A stretch of DNA of 64,000 bases from positions 930,001 to 994,000 of the forward strand of contig NZ_JACCFE010000002.1 in assembly GCF_014256275.1 (NCBI RefSeq). The letters are read 5' to 3'. A program made the translations under genes and the position numbers. Below are positions 45,668 to 55,102 of this stretch, piece by piece (positions within the stretch are counted from its first letter, which is position 1; every line of letters begins with the position of its first letter). The notes beneath the pieces were generated by a model. The model did no database searches. It saw only the letters and a program-made list of their open reading frames with translations, and was not told the DNA's origin. The stretch comes from Rhodococcus sp. 4CII (GTDB lineage: Bacteria; Actinomycetota; Actinomycetes; Mycobacteriales; Mycobacteriaceae).

Positions 45668-47419
45668 ATGCAGGAACACCGTTATGACGTGGTCATCGTC
45701 GGTGCCGGCGGCGCCGGCATGCGCGCAGCGATCGAGGCCGGTCCCCGCGCCCGCACCGCGGTACTGACCAAGCTCTACCCCACCCGCAGCCACACCGGCG
45801 CGGCCCAGGGCGGCATGTGCGCCGCGCTGGCGAACGTGGAGGAAGACAACTGGGAGTGGCACACCTTCGACACGGTCAAGGGCGGCGACTACCTCGCCGA
45901 CCAGGACGCCGTCGAGATCATGGCCAAGGAGGCCATCGACGCGGTGCTCGACCTCGAGAAGATGGGTCTGCCGTTCAACCGCACGCCCGAGGGCAAGATC
46001 GACCAGCGTCGTTTCGGTGGTCACACCCGCGATCACGGTAAGGCCCCCGTGCGCCGCGCATGTTATGCCGCGGACCGCACCGGTCACATGATCCTGCAGA
46101 CGCTGTACCAGAACTGCGTCAAGCACGACGTGGAGTTCTTCAACGAGTTCTACGCTCTCGACATCGCGATCACCGAGACCGAGAACGGCCCCGTCGCCAC
46201 CGGCGTCATCGCCTACGAGCTGGCCACCGGCGAGATCCACGTCTTCCACGCGAAGTCCATCGTGTTCGCCACCGGCGGCTCGGGACGCATGTACAAGACG
46301 ACGTCCAACGCGCACACCCTCACCGGTGACGGCATGGGCATCATCTTCCGCAAGGGCCTTCCGCTGGAGGACATGGAGTTCCACCAGTTCCATCCGACGG
46401 GCCTGGCCGGTCTCGGCATCCTCATCTCCGAGGCCGTGCGCGGTGAGGGCGGCATCCTTCGCAACGCCGACGGCGAACGGTTCATGGAGCGCTACGCCCC
46501 CACCATCAAGGACCTCGCGCCCCGTGACATCGTCGCGCGGTCGATGGTGCTCGAGGTGCTCGAGGGCCGCGGCGCGGGACCGAACAAGGATTACGTCTAC
46601 ATCGACGTGACCCACATCCCCGAGGAAGTCCTCGACGAGAAGCTCCCCGACATCATGGAGTTCTCCCGAACCTACCTCGGCGTCGACCCCGTCAAGGAAC
46701 CCGTGCCGGTGTACCCCACCTGCCACTACGTCATGGGCGGCATCCCCACCAGGATCAACGGTGAGGTGCTGCGCAACAACGACGAGATCGTCCAGGGCCT
46801 GTACGCCGCCGGCGAATGCGCCTGCGTCTCCGTCCACGGCGCCAACCGCCTCGGCACCAACTCGCTACTCGACATCAACGTGTTCGGACGCCGCGCCGGC
46901 ATCGCCGCCGCCGAGCACGCCAACAACAGCGAGTTCGTCGACCTGCCCGAGACGCCCGAGAAGATGGTCGACGAGTGGATGGCCACCATCCTCTCGGACC
47001 ACGGCCACGAGCGTGTCGCGGACATCCGCAGCGAACTGCAGCAGTCGATGGACAACAACGCCTCGGTGTTCCGTACCGAAGAGCGCCTCACCCAGGCACT
47101 CAAGGACGTGCGCGCCCTCAAGGAGCGCTACAACCACATCACGGTGCAGGACAAGGGCAAGCGTTACAACAGCGATCTGCTCGAGGCCGTCGAGCTCGGC
47201 TTCCTCCTCGAAATGGCGGAGGTCACCGTCGTCGGTGCACTGAACCGCAAGGAATCGCGTGGCGGCCACGCCCGCGAGGACTTCCCGGACCGCAACGACG
47301 CCGAGTACATGAAGCACACGATGGCATACAAGGAGGGCGACGGCCTGCTCTCCGACATCCGTCTCGACTACAAGCCGGTAGTCCAGACCCGTTACGAGCC
47401 GATGGAGCGTAAGTACTGA
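45668..47419 (+). CDS. sdhA: Succinate dehydrogenase flavoprotein subunit
   Basis: 583 aa. FAD loop YDVVIVGAGGAGMRAAIEAG; the flavinylation motif RSHTGAAQGGM with the His that binds FAD covalently; substrate-site ATGGSGR and HPTGLAGLG; C-terminal HGANRLGTNSLLD. It oxidises succinate to fumarate and passes electrons to the Fe-S subunit. The start is 15 bases after the sdhD stop; its stop overlaps the sdhB start by one base (TGATG). Confidence 0.97.
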   Translation: MQEHRYDVVIVGAGGAGMRAAIEAGPRARTAVLTKLYPTRSHTGAAQGGMCAALANVEEDNWEWHTFDTVKGGDYLADQDAVEIMAKEAIDAVLDLEKMGLPFNRTPEGKIDQRRFGGHTRDHGKAPVRRACYAADRTGHMILQTLYQNCVKHDVEFFNEFYALDIAITETENGPVATGVIAYELATGEIHVFHAKSIVFATGGSGRMYKTTSNAHTLTGDGMGIIFRKGLPLEDMEFHQFHPTGLAGLGILISEAVRGEGGILRNADGERFMERYAPTIKDLAPRDIVARSMVLEVLEGRGAGPNKDYVYIDVTHIPEEVLDEKLPDIMEFSRTYLGVDPVKEPVPVYPTCHYVMGGIPTRINGEVLRNNDEIVQGLYAAGECACVSVHGANRLGTNSLLDINVFGRRAGIAAAEHANNSEFVDLPETPEKMVDEWMATILSDHGHERVADIRSELQQSMDNNASVFRTEERLTQALKDVRALKERYNHITVQDKGKRYNSDLLEAVELGFLLEMAEVTVVGALNRKESRGGHAREDFPDRNDAEYMKHTMAYKEGDGLLSDIRLDYKPVVQTRYEPMERKY

Positions 47420-48198
47420 TGAGCGCACCTGCAGTCGACAAGAGTGAGAACAAGTCGGATCTTCCGCCCGTTCCCGAGGGTGCCGTCATGGTCACCCTCA
47501 AGATCGCGCGGATGAACCCGGAGTCCGGCGAGGGCCAGCACTGGGACAGCTTCCAGGTGCCGGCGCTGCCGACCGACCGCATGCTGAACCTGCTCCTGTA
47601 CGTGAAGGGCTACCTCGACGGCACGCTCACGTTCCGCCGCAGCTGCGCCCACGGCGTGTGCGGTTCGGACGCGATGCGGATCAACGGCGTCAACCGCCTG
47701 GCCTGCAAGCTCCTCATGAAGGACATGCTGCCCAAGGACGGCAAGCCGGTCACGATCACCGTCGAGCCCATCAAGGGCCTGCCGGTGGAGAAGGACCTCG
47801 TCGTCGACATGGAGCCCTTCTTCGACGCGTTCCGCGCCGTGAAGCCGTTCCTCATCACCACCGGCAACGAGCCCACCCGCGAGCGCATCCAGTCGCAGCA
47901 CGACCGGGCACGTTTCGACGACACCACCAAGTGCATCCTGTGTGCCTGCTGCACCACGTCGTGCCCGGTGTACTGGAGTGACGGCAGCTACTTCGGTCCC
48001 GCCGCCATCGTCAACGCTCACCGCTTCATCTTCGACAGCCGTGACGAGGGTGCGTCGGAGCGTCTCGACATCCTCAACGACAAGGACGGTGTCTGGCGTT
48101 GCCGGACCACGTTCAACTGCACCGACGCGTGCCCCCGGGGCATCCAGGTGACGAAGGCGATCCAGGAAGTCAAGCGCGCGCTGCTCTTCGCACGCTGA
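47419..48198 (+). CDS. sdhB: Succinate dehydrogenase iron-sulfur subunit
   Basis: 259 aa. The [2Fe-2S] cluster is held by SCAHGVCGSD and a later CKLL, the [4Fe-4S] by CILCACCTTSCP, and the [3Fe-4S] by CRTTFNCTDACPRG. It relays electrons from SdhA to the quinone site. Overlaps the sdhA stop by one base. The operon ends in a strong perfect hairpin, with mdh beyond. Confidence 0.97.
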   Translation: MSAPAVDKSENKSDLPPVPEGAVMVTLKIARMNPESGEGQHWDSFQVPALPTDRMLNLLLYVKGYLDGTLTFRRSCAHGVCGSDAMRINGVNRLACKLLMKDMLPKDGKPVTITVEPIKGLPVEKDLVVDMEPFFDAFRAVKPFLITTGNEPTRERIQSQHDRARFDDTTKCILCACCTTSCPVYWSDGSYFGPAAIVNAHRFIFDSRDEGASERLDILNDKDGVWRCRTTFNCTDACPRGIQVTKAIQEVKRALLFAR

Positions 48199-48222
48199 CC
48201 CCAGGTCTGCCGAGCACGTTCC

Positions 48223-48258
48223 AGAGCGCCCCCGACCACATCCGGTCGGGGGCGCTCT
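48223..48258 (+). terminator. Terminator after sdhB
   Basis: Perfect 15-bp inverted repeat: AGAGCGCCCCCGACC (48223-48237) and its complement at 48244-48258, with a six-base loop. It has no U-tract. It sits 25 bases past the sdhB stop, ahead of mdh. Confidence 0.8.
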
Positions 48259-48352
48259 GCGTCGTGCTCGAGCTCACTGTCCGAGCGGCTCCACCGTGGG
48301 ATCTCCGCGCTAGTGTCGAGAACAGATGCTCCCGACGGACAGTGAGGTTCAC

Positions 48353-49348
48353 ATGGCGCAGTCGCCTTCTCCCGCGGTGGTCACGGTCACCGGAGCGGCC
48401 GGCAGCATCGGCTACGCGACGCTCTTCCGGATCGCCGCAGGCGCGATACTCGGCCCCGACACCCCGATTCGATTGCGGCTCTTGGAGATTCCGTCCGCCG
48501 TCGGTGCAGCCGAGGGCACCGCGATGGAGCTCGAAGACAGTGCGTTCCCGCTGTTGTGCGACGTCGAGGTCCACGACGACCCGAAGCAGGGCTTCGACGG
48601 CACCGACGTGGCGCTCCTCATCGGATCGCGTCCCCGCTCCAAGGGCATGGAGCGCGGCGACCTGCTCGCGGCGAACGGGCAGATCTTCACCGTGCAGGGC
48701 CGCGCGATCAATCAGGTTGCGGCCGACGGAGTCCGGGTACTGGTCGTGGGCAACCCGGCCAACACCAACGCGCTCGTGGCCGCGAACAACGCACCCGACG
48801 TGCCCGCGGACCGGTTCACGGCGCTGACCCGGCTCGACCACAACCGCGCGATCGCCCAGCTGGCGAGGCACTCCGGCGCCGCGGTGAAGGACATCAGCCG
48901 CGTCGCGATCTGGGGCAATCACTCGAGTACCCAGTACCCCGACATCTTCCATGCGAGGGTCGGGAGCCGGTCCGGCGCCGAGCTCGCCGCCGACCGCGAG
49001 TGGCTCACCGGCGACTTCATTCCCACGGTCGCGAACCGGGGCAGCGCGATCATCGAGGCTCGCGGTGCATCGTCCGCGGCGTCCGCCGCCAATGCCGCGA
49101 TCGACCACGTGCACGACTGGGTGCTCGGTACCCCCGAGGACGACTGGACGTCGGTTGCCCTACCCTCCACCGGGGCCTACGGGGTGCCGGCGGGACTCGT
49201 CAGCTCGTTCCCGGTTCGCTCGGTCGACGGGGCCTGGCAGATAGTGGAGGGGCTGGAGATCGACGACTTCTCGCGGAAGCGGATCGACGCGTCGGTGGCG
49301 GAACTCGAATCCGAACGCGATGCCGTCCGGGGCATGGGTTTCATCTGA
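48353..49348 (+). CDS. mdh: Malate dehydrogenase
   Basis: 331 aa. NAD loop VTVTGAAGSIGYATLFRIAAG; AMELEDSAFPLL and GRAINQVAADG in the substrate area; WGNHSSTQYPD carries the catalytic His. It oxidises malate to oxaloacetate, the step after succinate and fumarate in the TCA cycle. ATG 48353 is preferred because GTGAGG precedes it; ATG 48326 is an alternative, with a TAGTGT -10 at 48311-48316 nine bases before it. The gene directly follows the sdh operon. Confidence 0.93.
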   Translation: MAQSPSPAVVTVTGAAGSIGYATLFRIAAGAILGPDTPIRLRLLEIPSAVGAAEGTAMELEDSAFPLLCDVEVHDDPKQGFDGTDVALLIGSRPRSKGMERGDLLAANGQIFTVQGRAINQVAADGVRVLVVGNPANTNALVAANNAPDVPADRFTALTRLDHNRAIAQLARHSGAAVKDISRVAIWGNHSSTQYPDIFHARVGSRSGAELAADREWLTGDFIPTVANRGSAIIEARGASSAASAANAAIDHVHDWVLGTPEDDWTSVALPSTGAYGVPAGLVSSFPVRSVDGAWQIVEGLEIDDFSRKRIDASVAELESERDAVRGMGFI

Positions 49349-49450
49349 CCCAGGCCATTCCGCCCGCAACGGTGCGGAGACGTCACGAATACGTGTCGAC
49401 ACGCGTCCGGTTTCGGAACCGGCCCGCTCATCGCATACGCTGCATTTCCG

Positions 49451-50746
49451 ATGATGTGGCGTCGAGTGTGTACCGCGGTCGTGTCCGGAACCCTACTGGC
49501 CGGACTCTCAGTGAGCGCTGCAGGGGCGATTCCGCCGGCGGTCCCCGCCTCCCCTACCTCGGTGCCGTTCACCACCCCGAACACCGACGACTGCCCGCAC
49601 CGGTCGGCCCCGGCCCCGGCCGTCGACCTGTCGGAGGTGCCGCAGCCGGGTGATCCGGCGCCGACCGCCGTGTCGGTGCCCGACGAGCCGGTGGGCGGAC
49701 CGCGGCTCGCCGAATGCGGAGTGAGCCTGCCCGACGGCGCGCCGGCGTTGCCCGCCGACATCGTGGCCTCCGGCTGGGTGCTGGCCGACATCGACAGCGG
49801 CGAGGTGCTCGCCGCGAAGGACCCGCACGGCCGGTACCGGCCGGCGAGCACCATCAAGATGCTGCTCGCTCTCGTCGCGCTCGACGAGCTGGATCTCGAC
49901 AAGACCGTCACTGCCACCGCCGAGGACGCCGCCGTCGAGGGCAGTGCGGTCGGGATCGGCAAGAACGGTCAGTACACGAACCGTCAGCTGATGCAGGGAT
50001 TGGTCATGGCGTCCGGCAACGACGCGGCCCACCTCCTCGCCCGGCAACTCGGCGGCGACGCGGCGACCGTCGAGAAGATGAACCACCTCGCCGACACGCT
50101 CGGTGCCCACGACACGAGAACCGCTACCCCGTCGGGACTCGACGGTCCCGGCATGAGCAGCTCGCCGTTCGACCTCGCGCTCATCTTCCACACTGCGATG
50201 AAGAACCCGACGTTCGCGGAACTGATCTCCACGGAAACGGTCCAGTTCCCGGGATTCCCCAAGGACCCCGCGATCCCGGACGATCAGGACCGGCCCCCGT
50301 TCGCGCTCGCCAACGACAACCAGCTGCTCTACAACTACCCGGGCGCATTGGGCGGCAAGACCGGATACACCGACGACGCCCGCCACACGTACGTCGGCGG
50401 CGCCGATCACGACGGTCGCCGCCTGATGGTGACGCTGATGGGAGCCGAAGCCCAGCCGCTCCGGACGTGGGAACAGGCGGCCCGCCTGCTGGACTACGGT
50501 TTCGCCCTCGACCGCGACGCAGGGGTGGGTTCGCTGGAAGACCTGCACCCGGCCGAGGACAGCCCCGACGCGATGCTTGCCGCACCGCCGCAACAGGATT
50601 CGGCCGCCGTAACGACCTCCGTCGTCGCGTCCGGTTCCGACCATCCCGACAACACGTTGGTTCTGCGGGCGGGCATCGGAATCGTCGGGGCGGCCGTCGT
50701 TCTCGTGCTCGTGCTCTGCGCACGCCGGCTGTCGCGGCGGCGCTGA
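49451..50746 (+). CDS. dacB: D-alanyl-D-alanine carboxypeptidase
   Basis: 431 aa, S11 serine peptidase. It has a signal peptide (VSGTLLAGLSVSAAGA), a Pro-rich spacer with four cysteines (CPHR and AECGVS), then the catalytic motifs STIK with Ser133, SGN (MASGNDAAH) and GKTGYT. A C-terminal membrane helix (IGIVGAAVVLVLVLCARRL) anchors it. It trims pentapeptides in peptidoglycan. The likely orthologue is M. tuberculosis DacB1 (Rv3330). It is convergent with the YihY gene. Confidence 0.88.
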   Translation: MMWRRVCTAVVSGTLLAGLSVSAAGAIPPAVPASPTSVPFTTPNTDDCPHRSAPAPAVDLSEVPQPGDPAPTAVSVPDEPVGGPRLAECGVSLPDGAPALPADIVASGWVLADIDSGEVLAAKDPHGRYRPASTIKMLLALVALDELDLDKTVTATAEDAAVEGSAVGIGKNGQYTNRQLMQGLVMASGNDAAHLLARQLGGDAATVEKMNHLADTLGAHDTRTATPSGLDGPGMSSSPFDLALIFHTAMKNPTFAELISTETVQFPGFPKDPAIPDDQDRPPFALANDNQLLYNYPGALGGKTGYTDDARHTYVGGADHDGRRLMVTLMGAEAQPLRTWEQAARLLDYGFALDRDAGVGSLEDLHPAEDSPDAMLAAPPQQDSAAVTTSVVASGSDHPDNTLVLRAGIGIVGAAVVLVLVLCARRLSRRR

Positions 50747-50760
50747 CGGGCCCGGATCAA

Positions 50761-51783
50761 TCAGTGCTTGTTGCGGGTGAACAATCCGGACAACCCGAGC
50801 GCGGCGAGGGCACCGACTCCGACCAACGCGATGCCCCCACGCACCCCCGGCCCCTCGTGGACCTCGACCCGCGGGGTGATGACGGCCGGATCCGGCGGCG
50901 GCACGAACGCGAGCTCCATGCTGGCCGTGGTGGTCGCGGCCCACGCCGTGCAGAAGAGCAGCATCCGGGACGTCAGGTAGATGAACACGAGCAGACCGAT
51001 GATCGGGCCGAACGCCACGCCCGCCGGACCCGCGGTCACGGCCGTGAGGTAGATGGCCCCGACCTGCTTGAAGATCTCGAACACCACGGCCGCGAGCAGG
51101 GCCGCTTTGATCGCACTGCGGAACGTCACGGGCTCCCGGGGCAGTCGGGCGATCACCCAGGCGAACACCGCCCACGTCGCGACCAGCGACAGCAGGGTCG
51201 ACAGTGCGCGCAGTCCGGCGTCGACGCCGGTCACCTCGTCGAGGTTGAGCACCTCGACCACCGTGCGGGCCACCGGACCGCTGCTCAGCGCGGACGATCC
51301 GATCGAGACGATCATCGCCAGGCCCAGCCCGAGCAGGGCGCCCGCGTCGCCGAGCTTGGTGCGCACGAATCCCTTCGATTCGCGCTGACTTTCCCACATC
51401 GCCGTGAGCGCGTCGCGCAGGTTGGCCATCCACCCCAGGCCGGCGTAGGCGGCGCCGAGCAGACCCAGCACACCCACGCTGGCGCGGGACGCGATCGCCG
51501 AATCGATGATGGTGTTGAGCGTGTCACCGAGACTTCCGGGCACGTTCTTCGTGATGCCGTCCTGCAGTTCCTGCAGCAACTCCGGCTGCCCGGCGAGCAC
51601 GAAACCGGCGATGGCGAACGCCACCATCAGGATCGGAATCAGTGCGAGCACACTGAAATACGTGATACCCGCCGCGTAGTAGTCGCCCTTCTGCTGCTGG
51701 TACCGCTGGGCGGCCCGCATCAGATGGTCGAACCAGGGGCGCGCTGCCCGCTGCCTGTCGAGAAAACTCGGTTCGTCAGCCAC
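50761..51783 (-). CDS. YihY/virulence factor BrkB-family membrane protein
   Basis: 340 aa with six hydrophobic segments. The N-terminal basic/aromatic region (FDHLMRAAQRYQQQKGDYYAAG) and ITYFSVLALIPILMVAFA, then AAYAGLGWMANLRDALTAMW and TWAVFAWVIARLPR, match the YihY family. Function is unresolved; it is not an RNase BN. The GTG start at 51783 is four bases after the trpS stop, and the pair equals Rv3335c-Rv3336c. Confidence 0.85.
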   Translation of the reverse strand: MADEPSFLDRQRAARPWFDHLMRAAQRYQQQKGDYYAAGITYFSVLALIPILMVAFAIAGFVLAGQPELLQELQDGITKNVPGSLGDTLNTIIDSAIASRASVGVLGLLGAAYAGLGWMANLRDALTAMWESQRESKGFVRTKLGDAGALLGLGLAMIVSIGSSALSSGPVARTVVEVLNLDEVTGVDAGLRALSTLLSLVATWAVFAWVIARLPREPVTFRSAIKAALLAAVVFEIFKQVGAIYLTAVTAGPAGVAFGPIIGLLVFIYLTSRMLLFCTAWAATTTASMELAFVPPPDPAVITPRVEVHEGPGVRGGIALVGVGALAALGLSGLFTRNKH

Positions 51784-51787
51784 AGTG

Positions 51788-52822
51788 CTATCCCTTCGGT
51801 GTCAGGAACCCTACCTTCTCGTACACGGCCGCCAGCGTCTGCGAAGACACTTCACGGGCGCGGTGGGCGCCGGCAGCGATGATCCGGTCGAGCTCGGCCT
51901 CGTCCGAGAGGTACCCCTCCACTTTCGCTTTCAACGGTGTCACGAATTCGGCGAGAACGTCGGCGGTATCGGTTTTCAGATCGCCGTAGCCCTTGCCCTC
52001 GTACCCGGCGACCAATGTGTCGACGGGGATGCCGGACAACGCCGACTGGATGGTGAGCAGGTTGCTCACCCCGGGCTTGGCCTGCGGGTCGTACCGGATC
52101 TCCCGCTCGTTGTCGGTGACCGCGGACTTGATCTTCTTCGCCGACGCCTTGGGGTCGTCGAGGAGATTGATCAAGCCGGCCGGGCTGGGACCGGACTTGC
52201 TCATCTTCGACGTCGGATCCTGCAGGTCGTAGATCTTGGCGGTGCCCTTGATGATCTGCGCCTCGGGAATGACGAACGCCTTCCCGAACCGTGTGTTGAA
52301 CCGCTGCGCGAGGTCGCGGGCCAGTTCGAGGTGCTGACGCTGGTCCTCGCCGACGGGGACCCGCTGCGGGCGGTAGAGCAGGATGTCGGCGGCCATCAGC
52401 ACCGGATACGTGAACAGCCCGACGCTCGCGTTCTCACTGCCCTGCTTCGCCGACTTGTCCTTGAACTGCGTCATCCGGCTGGCTTCGCCGAAACCGGTGA
52501 TGCAGTTGAGAACCCATGCGAGCTGCGCGTGCTCGGGAACCTGGCTCTGGACGAACAGGGTGGCGCGGTCGGGGTCGATCCCGAGCGCCAGCAACTGCGC
52601 CACCGCGATCTTCGTGCGGCGGCGCAGCTCCTTCGGGTCCTGCGCCACCGTGATCGCGTGGAGGTCGGGGATGAAGTAGAACGCGTCGAAGTCGTCCTGC
52701 AGCGGCACCCACTGCTGCAGCGCACCCAGGAAGTTGCCGAGGTGGAACGAGTCGGCGGTGGGCTGGATGCCGGAGAGCACCCGCGGTTTCGCGGTGGGTT
52801 TCTGAGCTGCAGGGGTCGACAT
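51788..52822 (-). CDS. trpS: Tryptophanyl-tRNA synthetase
   Basis: 344 aa class-I synthetase. The HIGH-type motif is FHLGNFLGA (with GIQPTADS before it), and the KMSKS loop reads SKMSKSGPS. It charges tRNA-Trp with tryptophan. ATG 52822 gives the family N terminus; the ATG codon adjacent to the xth gene side is used. It is upstream of the YihY gene on the minus strand. Confidence 0.97.
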   Translation of the reverse strand: MSTPAAQKPTAKPRVLSGIQPTADSFHLGNFLGALQQWVPLQDDFDAFYFIPDLHAITVAQDPKELRRRTKIAVAQLLALGIDPDRATLFVQSQVPEHAQLAWVLNCITGFGEASRMTQFKDKSAKQGSENASVGLFTYPVLMAADILLYRPQRVPVGEDQRQHLELARDLAQRFNTRFGKAFVIPEAQIIKGTAKIYDLQDPTSKMSKSGPSPAGLINLLDDPKASAKKIKSAVTDNEREIRYDPQAKPGVSNLLTIQSALSGIPVDTLVAGYEGKGYGDLKTDTADVLAEFVTPLKAKVEGYLSDEAELDRIIAAGAHRAREVSSQTLAAVYEKVGFLTPKG

Positions 52823-52874
52823 GAGTACTGATCTTTTCACGTGGGCCGTGACGACACGAATCAGATACCGCCCG

Positions 52875-53681
52875 TTACCGGTACTGGACGGTGACCGGCG
52901 CGTGATCGGACCACCGCTGGTCGTAGGTTTCGGCACGCTCGACGACGGCCTGCTTGGCCCGCTCCGCCAGTTCCCGGGTGGCGATCTGGTAGTCGATCCG
53001 CCAGCCGGAGTCGTTGTCGAACGCCTTCCCGCGGTACGACCACCACGAGTACGGCCCCGCGACGTCGGGATTCAGCTGACGGACCACGTCGGTCCAGTGC
53101 GCGTCGTCCGCGAACAGCGCCGACATCCACTCCCGCTCGTGGGGCAGGAACCCGGAGTTCTTCTTGTTCGTCTTCCAGTTCTTCAGGTCCAGCTCGGTGT
53201 GGGCGATGTTCCAGTCGCCGCAGACCACGACGTGCCGCCCCGCCGTGACGGCGGTGCGTGCGGTGTCGGTGAGGTACCGGGCGAAGGAGTCCATGAACCG
53301 CTCCTTCTCCTCCTGCCGCGGTGTCTGGGCCTCCCCCGAGGGCAGGTACAGACTCCCCACGGTCAGGTCGTCGAAGTCGGCCTCGAGGTACCGGCCTGCG
53401 GCCGCGAACTCGTCGTCACCGTGGCCCACCCGGAACGCGTCGGCCGGCCTGCGGGACAGGATCGCGACGCCGTTGCGTCCCTTCGACGACGGTTCCGCGG
53501 ACACCAGACTCCATCCGCCCTCCAGGGCGGGCGCGAGCGTCTCCGCCAGTTGCTCGTCCGACGCCCGTGTCTCCTGCAGACACACGACGTCGGCCTCCGT
53601 GCGCTCGATCCATTCGGTGAGCCCCTTGCGGGCGGCGGCGCGAACGCCGTTGACATTGACGGTGGTGATGATGTGTGGCAC
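52875..53681 (-). CDS. xth: Exodeoxyribonuclease III
   Basis: 268 aa. The DNase I-like fold shows TVNVNGVRAA, VVCLQETR, GDWNIAHTELD (metal-binding Asp/Asn) and a final WRIDYQIATREL, then SDHAPVTVQY (catalytic Asp-His). It cleaves 3' to AP sites and removes 3' blocks during base-excision repair. GTG 53681 gives the typical MPHIITTVNVNG start. It heads xth-trpS-yihY, spaced by 52 bases from trpS. Confidence 0.93.
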   Translation of the reverse strand: MPHIITTVNVNGVRAAARKGLTEWIERTEADVVCLQETRASDEQLAETLAPALEGGWSLVSAEPSSKGRNGVAILSRRPADAFRVGHGDDEFAAAGRYLEADFDDLTVGSLYLPSGEAQTPRQEEKERFMDSFARYLTDTARTAVTAGRHVVVCGDWNIAHTELDLKNWKTNKKNSGFLPHEREWMSALFADDAHWTDVVRQLNPDVAGPYSWWSYRGKAFDNDSGWRIDYQIATRELAERAKQAVVERAETYDQRWSDHAPVTVQYR

Positions 53682-53716
53682 GGCAAGCACCGTAGCGGAC
53701 GCGTACGACAGCGCGG

Positions 53717-54943
53717 CTACCCAGACGAACGGGCGCTGCGGCGTTCCATCGCGACCGCCACGGTGAGAACCACGAGACCCGCGACGGCGAGCAGCGCACC
53801 CACTGCGGCGGGCGCGGTGTAGCCGTAGCCGGCCGCGATCACGACGCCACCGATCCACGCCCCGAACGCGTTCGCGATGTTGAGGGCGGCGTGGTTGAGC
53901 GAGGCGGCGAGCGTCTGCGCGTCGGCGGCGACGTCCATCAGCCGGGTCTGCAGTCCGGGCACCATCGACGCTCCCGCCGCACCGACGAAGAACACCAGCA
54001 GCAGCGCCGTGTACGGGTTGTGGGAGGCGATCACGAAGATCCCGAGCAGCACCCCGAGCGCCGTCATCGAGACGAACAGGCCGGGAATCAGCGCCCTGTC
54101 GGCGAGCTTGCCGCCGATCAGATTGCCCGCGACCATGCCCAGCCCGTAGATCATCAAGGCCAGCGGCACGAGCGACCGCGACAGTCCGGCGACGTCGGTG
54201 AGCGTGGTGCTGATGTACGTGTAGACGGCGAACATGCCACCGAACCCGACCATGCCGATGATCAATGTCATCCACACCTGAGGACGGCGCAGGGCACCGA
54301 GTTCGGTGAGGGGATTCGTCATCCGCATGGCGGCGAGCGCGGGCACCCACGACGAGATCGCGGCCAGGGTCACCACACCGATCACCGCGACGAGGGCGAA
54401 GGCGCTGCGCCAGCCGAGCGTCTGGCCCAGCCACGACGCGATGGGCACGCCGACGACGTTGGCCACCGACAGTCCCATCATGACGAGCGCGACCGCCCTG
54501 GCCCGCTGGCCTCGGTCCGCGAGGTGCGCCGCCACGAGGGCCGCGACACCGAAATAGGCGCCGTGCGGGAGGCCCGCCACGAACCGTGCTGCCATCAGCA
54601 CCCCGTAGTTCGGTGCGAACACGGTTGCGGCGTTGCCGATCGTGAACGCCGCCATCAACGCGATCAGCAGCGTCTTGCGGGGCACCCGCGCGGTCAGGGC
54701 CGCGATGAGCGGCGCACCGACGACCACTCCCAGCGCGTACGCCGAGATGACGTGCCCGGCGATCGGCTCGGTGATCCCCAGGCTCGACGCCATCTCGGGC
54801 AACAGGCCCATCGCCACGAACTCGGTGGTTCCGATCCCGAATCCGCCGAGCGCCAGCGCGATCATGGCGAGCGTGCGGACGGACGGATGCTGGGCGACGA
54901 CACCGACGGGACCGGACGGACGGGCAGGCGCGGAAGTAGTCAC
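53717..54943 (-). CDS. MFS transporter, arabinose-efflux/drug exporter type
   Basis: 408 aa with about twelve membrane helices. It begins IALALGGFGIGTTEFVAMGLLPEMA, a DHA1 signature (AraJ/YdhP group), with the conserved RFVAGLPHGAYFGVA and the TMALGVLL segments. Members export sugars, drugs or peptides by proton antiport. The substrate is unknown. GTG at 54943 is the start. It stands alone between xth (33 bases downstream) and icd. Confidence 0.87.
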   Translation of the reverse strand: MTTSAPARPSGPVGVVAQHPSVRTLAMIALALGGFGIGTTEFVAMGLLPEMASSLGITEPIAGHVISAYALGVVVGAPLIAALTARVPRKTLLIALMAAFTIGNAATVFAPNYGVLMAARFVAGLPHGAYFGVAALVAAHLADRGQRARAVALVMMGLSVANVVGVPIASWLGQTLGWRSAFALVAVIGVVTLAAISSWVPALAAMRMTNPLTELGALRRPQVWMTLIIGMVGFGGMFAVYTYISTTLTDVAGLSRSLVPLALMIYGLGMVAGNLIGGKLADRALIPGLFVSMTALGVLLGIFVIASHNPYTALLLVFFVGAAGASMVPGLQTRLMDVAADAQTLAASLNHAALNIANAFGAWIGGVVIAAGYGYTAPAAVGALLAVAGLVVLTVAVAMERRSARSSG

Positions 54944-55046
54944 GAAGAACAGTCAACGACGGCATCCCGGGTTCTCTTCCCGCTTCCGCCGTGGGGTGAG
55001 CACACTCACTTCGTCGGCGCGCCTCCCCCGACTTCCCGCAGACGAC

Positions 55047-55081
55047 GAACGGGACACCCCGACGTGGGGAGCGTCCCGTTC
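55047..55081 (-). terminator. Terminator of icd
   Basis: GAACGGGAC (55047-55055) and GTCCCGTTC (55073-55081) form a perfect 9-bp stem. Inside it, CCCC and GGGG pair again. It lies 22 bases past the icd stop on the minus strand. Confidence 0.7.
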
Positions 55082-55102
55082 CGTACTGCCGTCGTGCGGT
55101 GC

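Noticed and set aside
49432..49450. TACGCT nine bases before the dacB ATG as another leaderless promoter
   Set aside because: Spacing is too long for the 6-7 nt rule. It may still be a promoter giving a leader of about three bases, but the support is weak.
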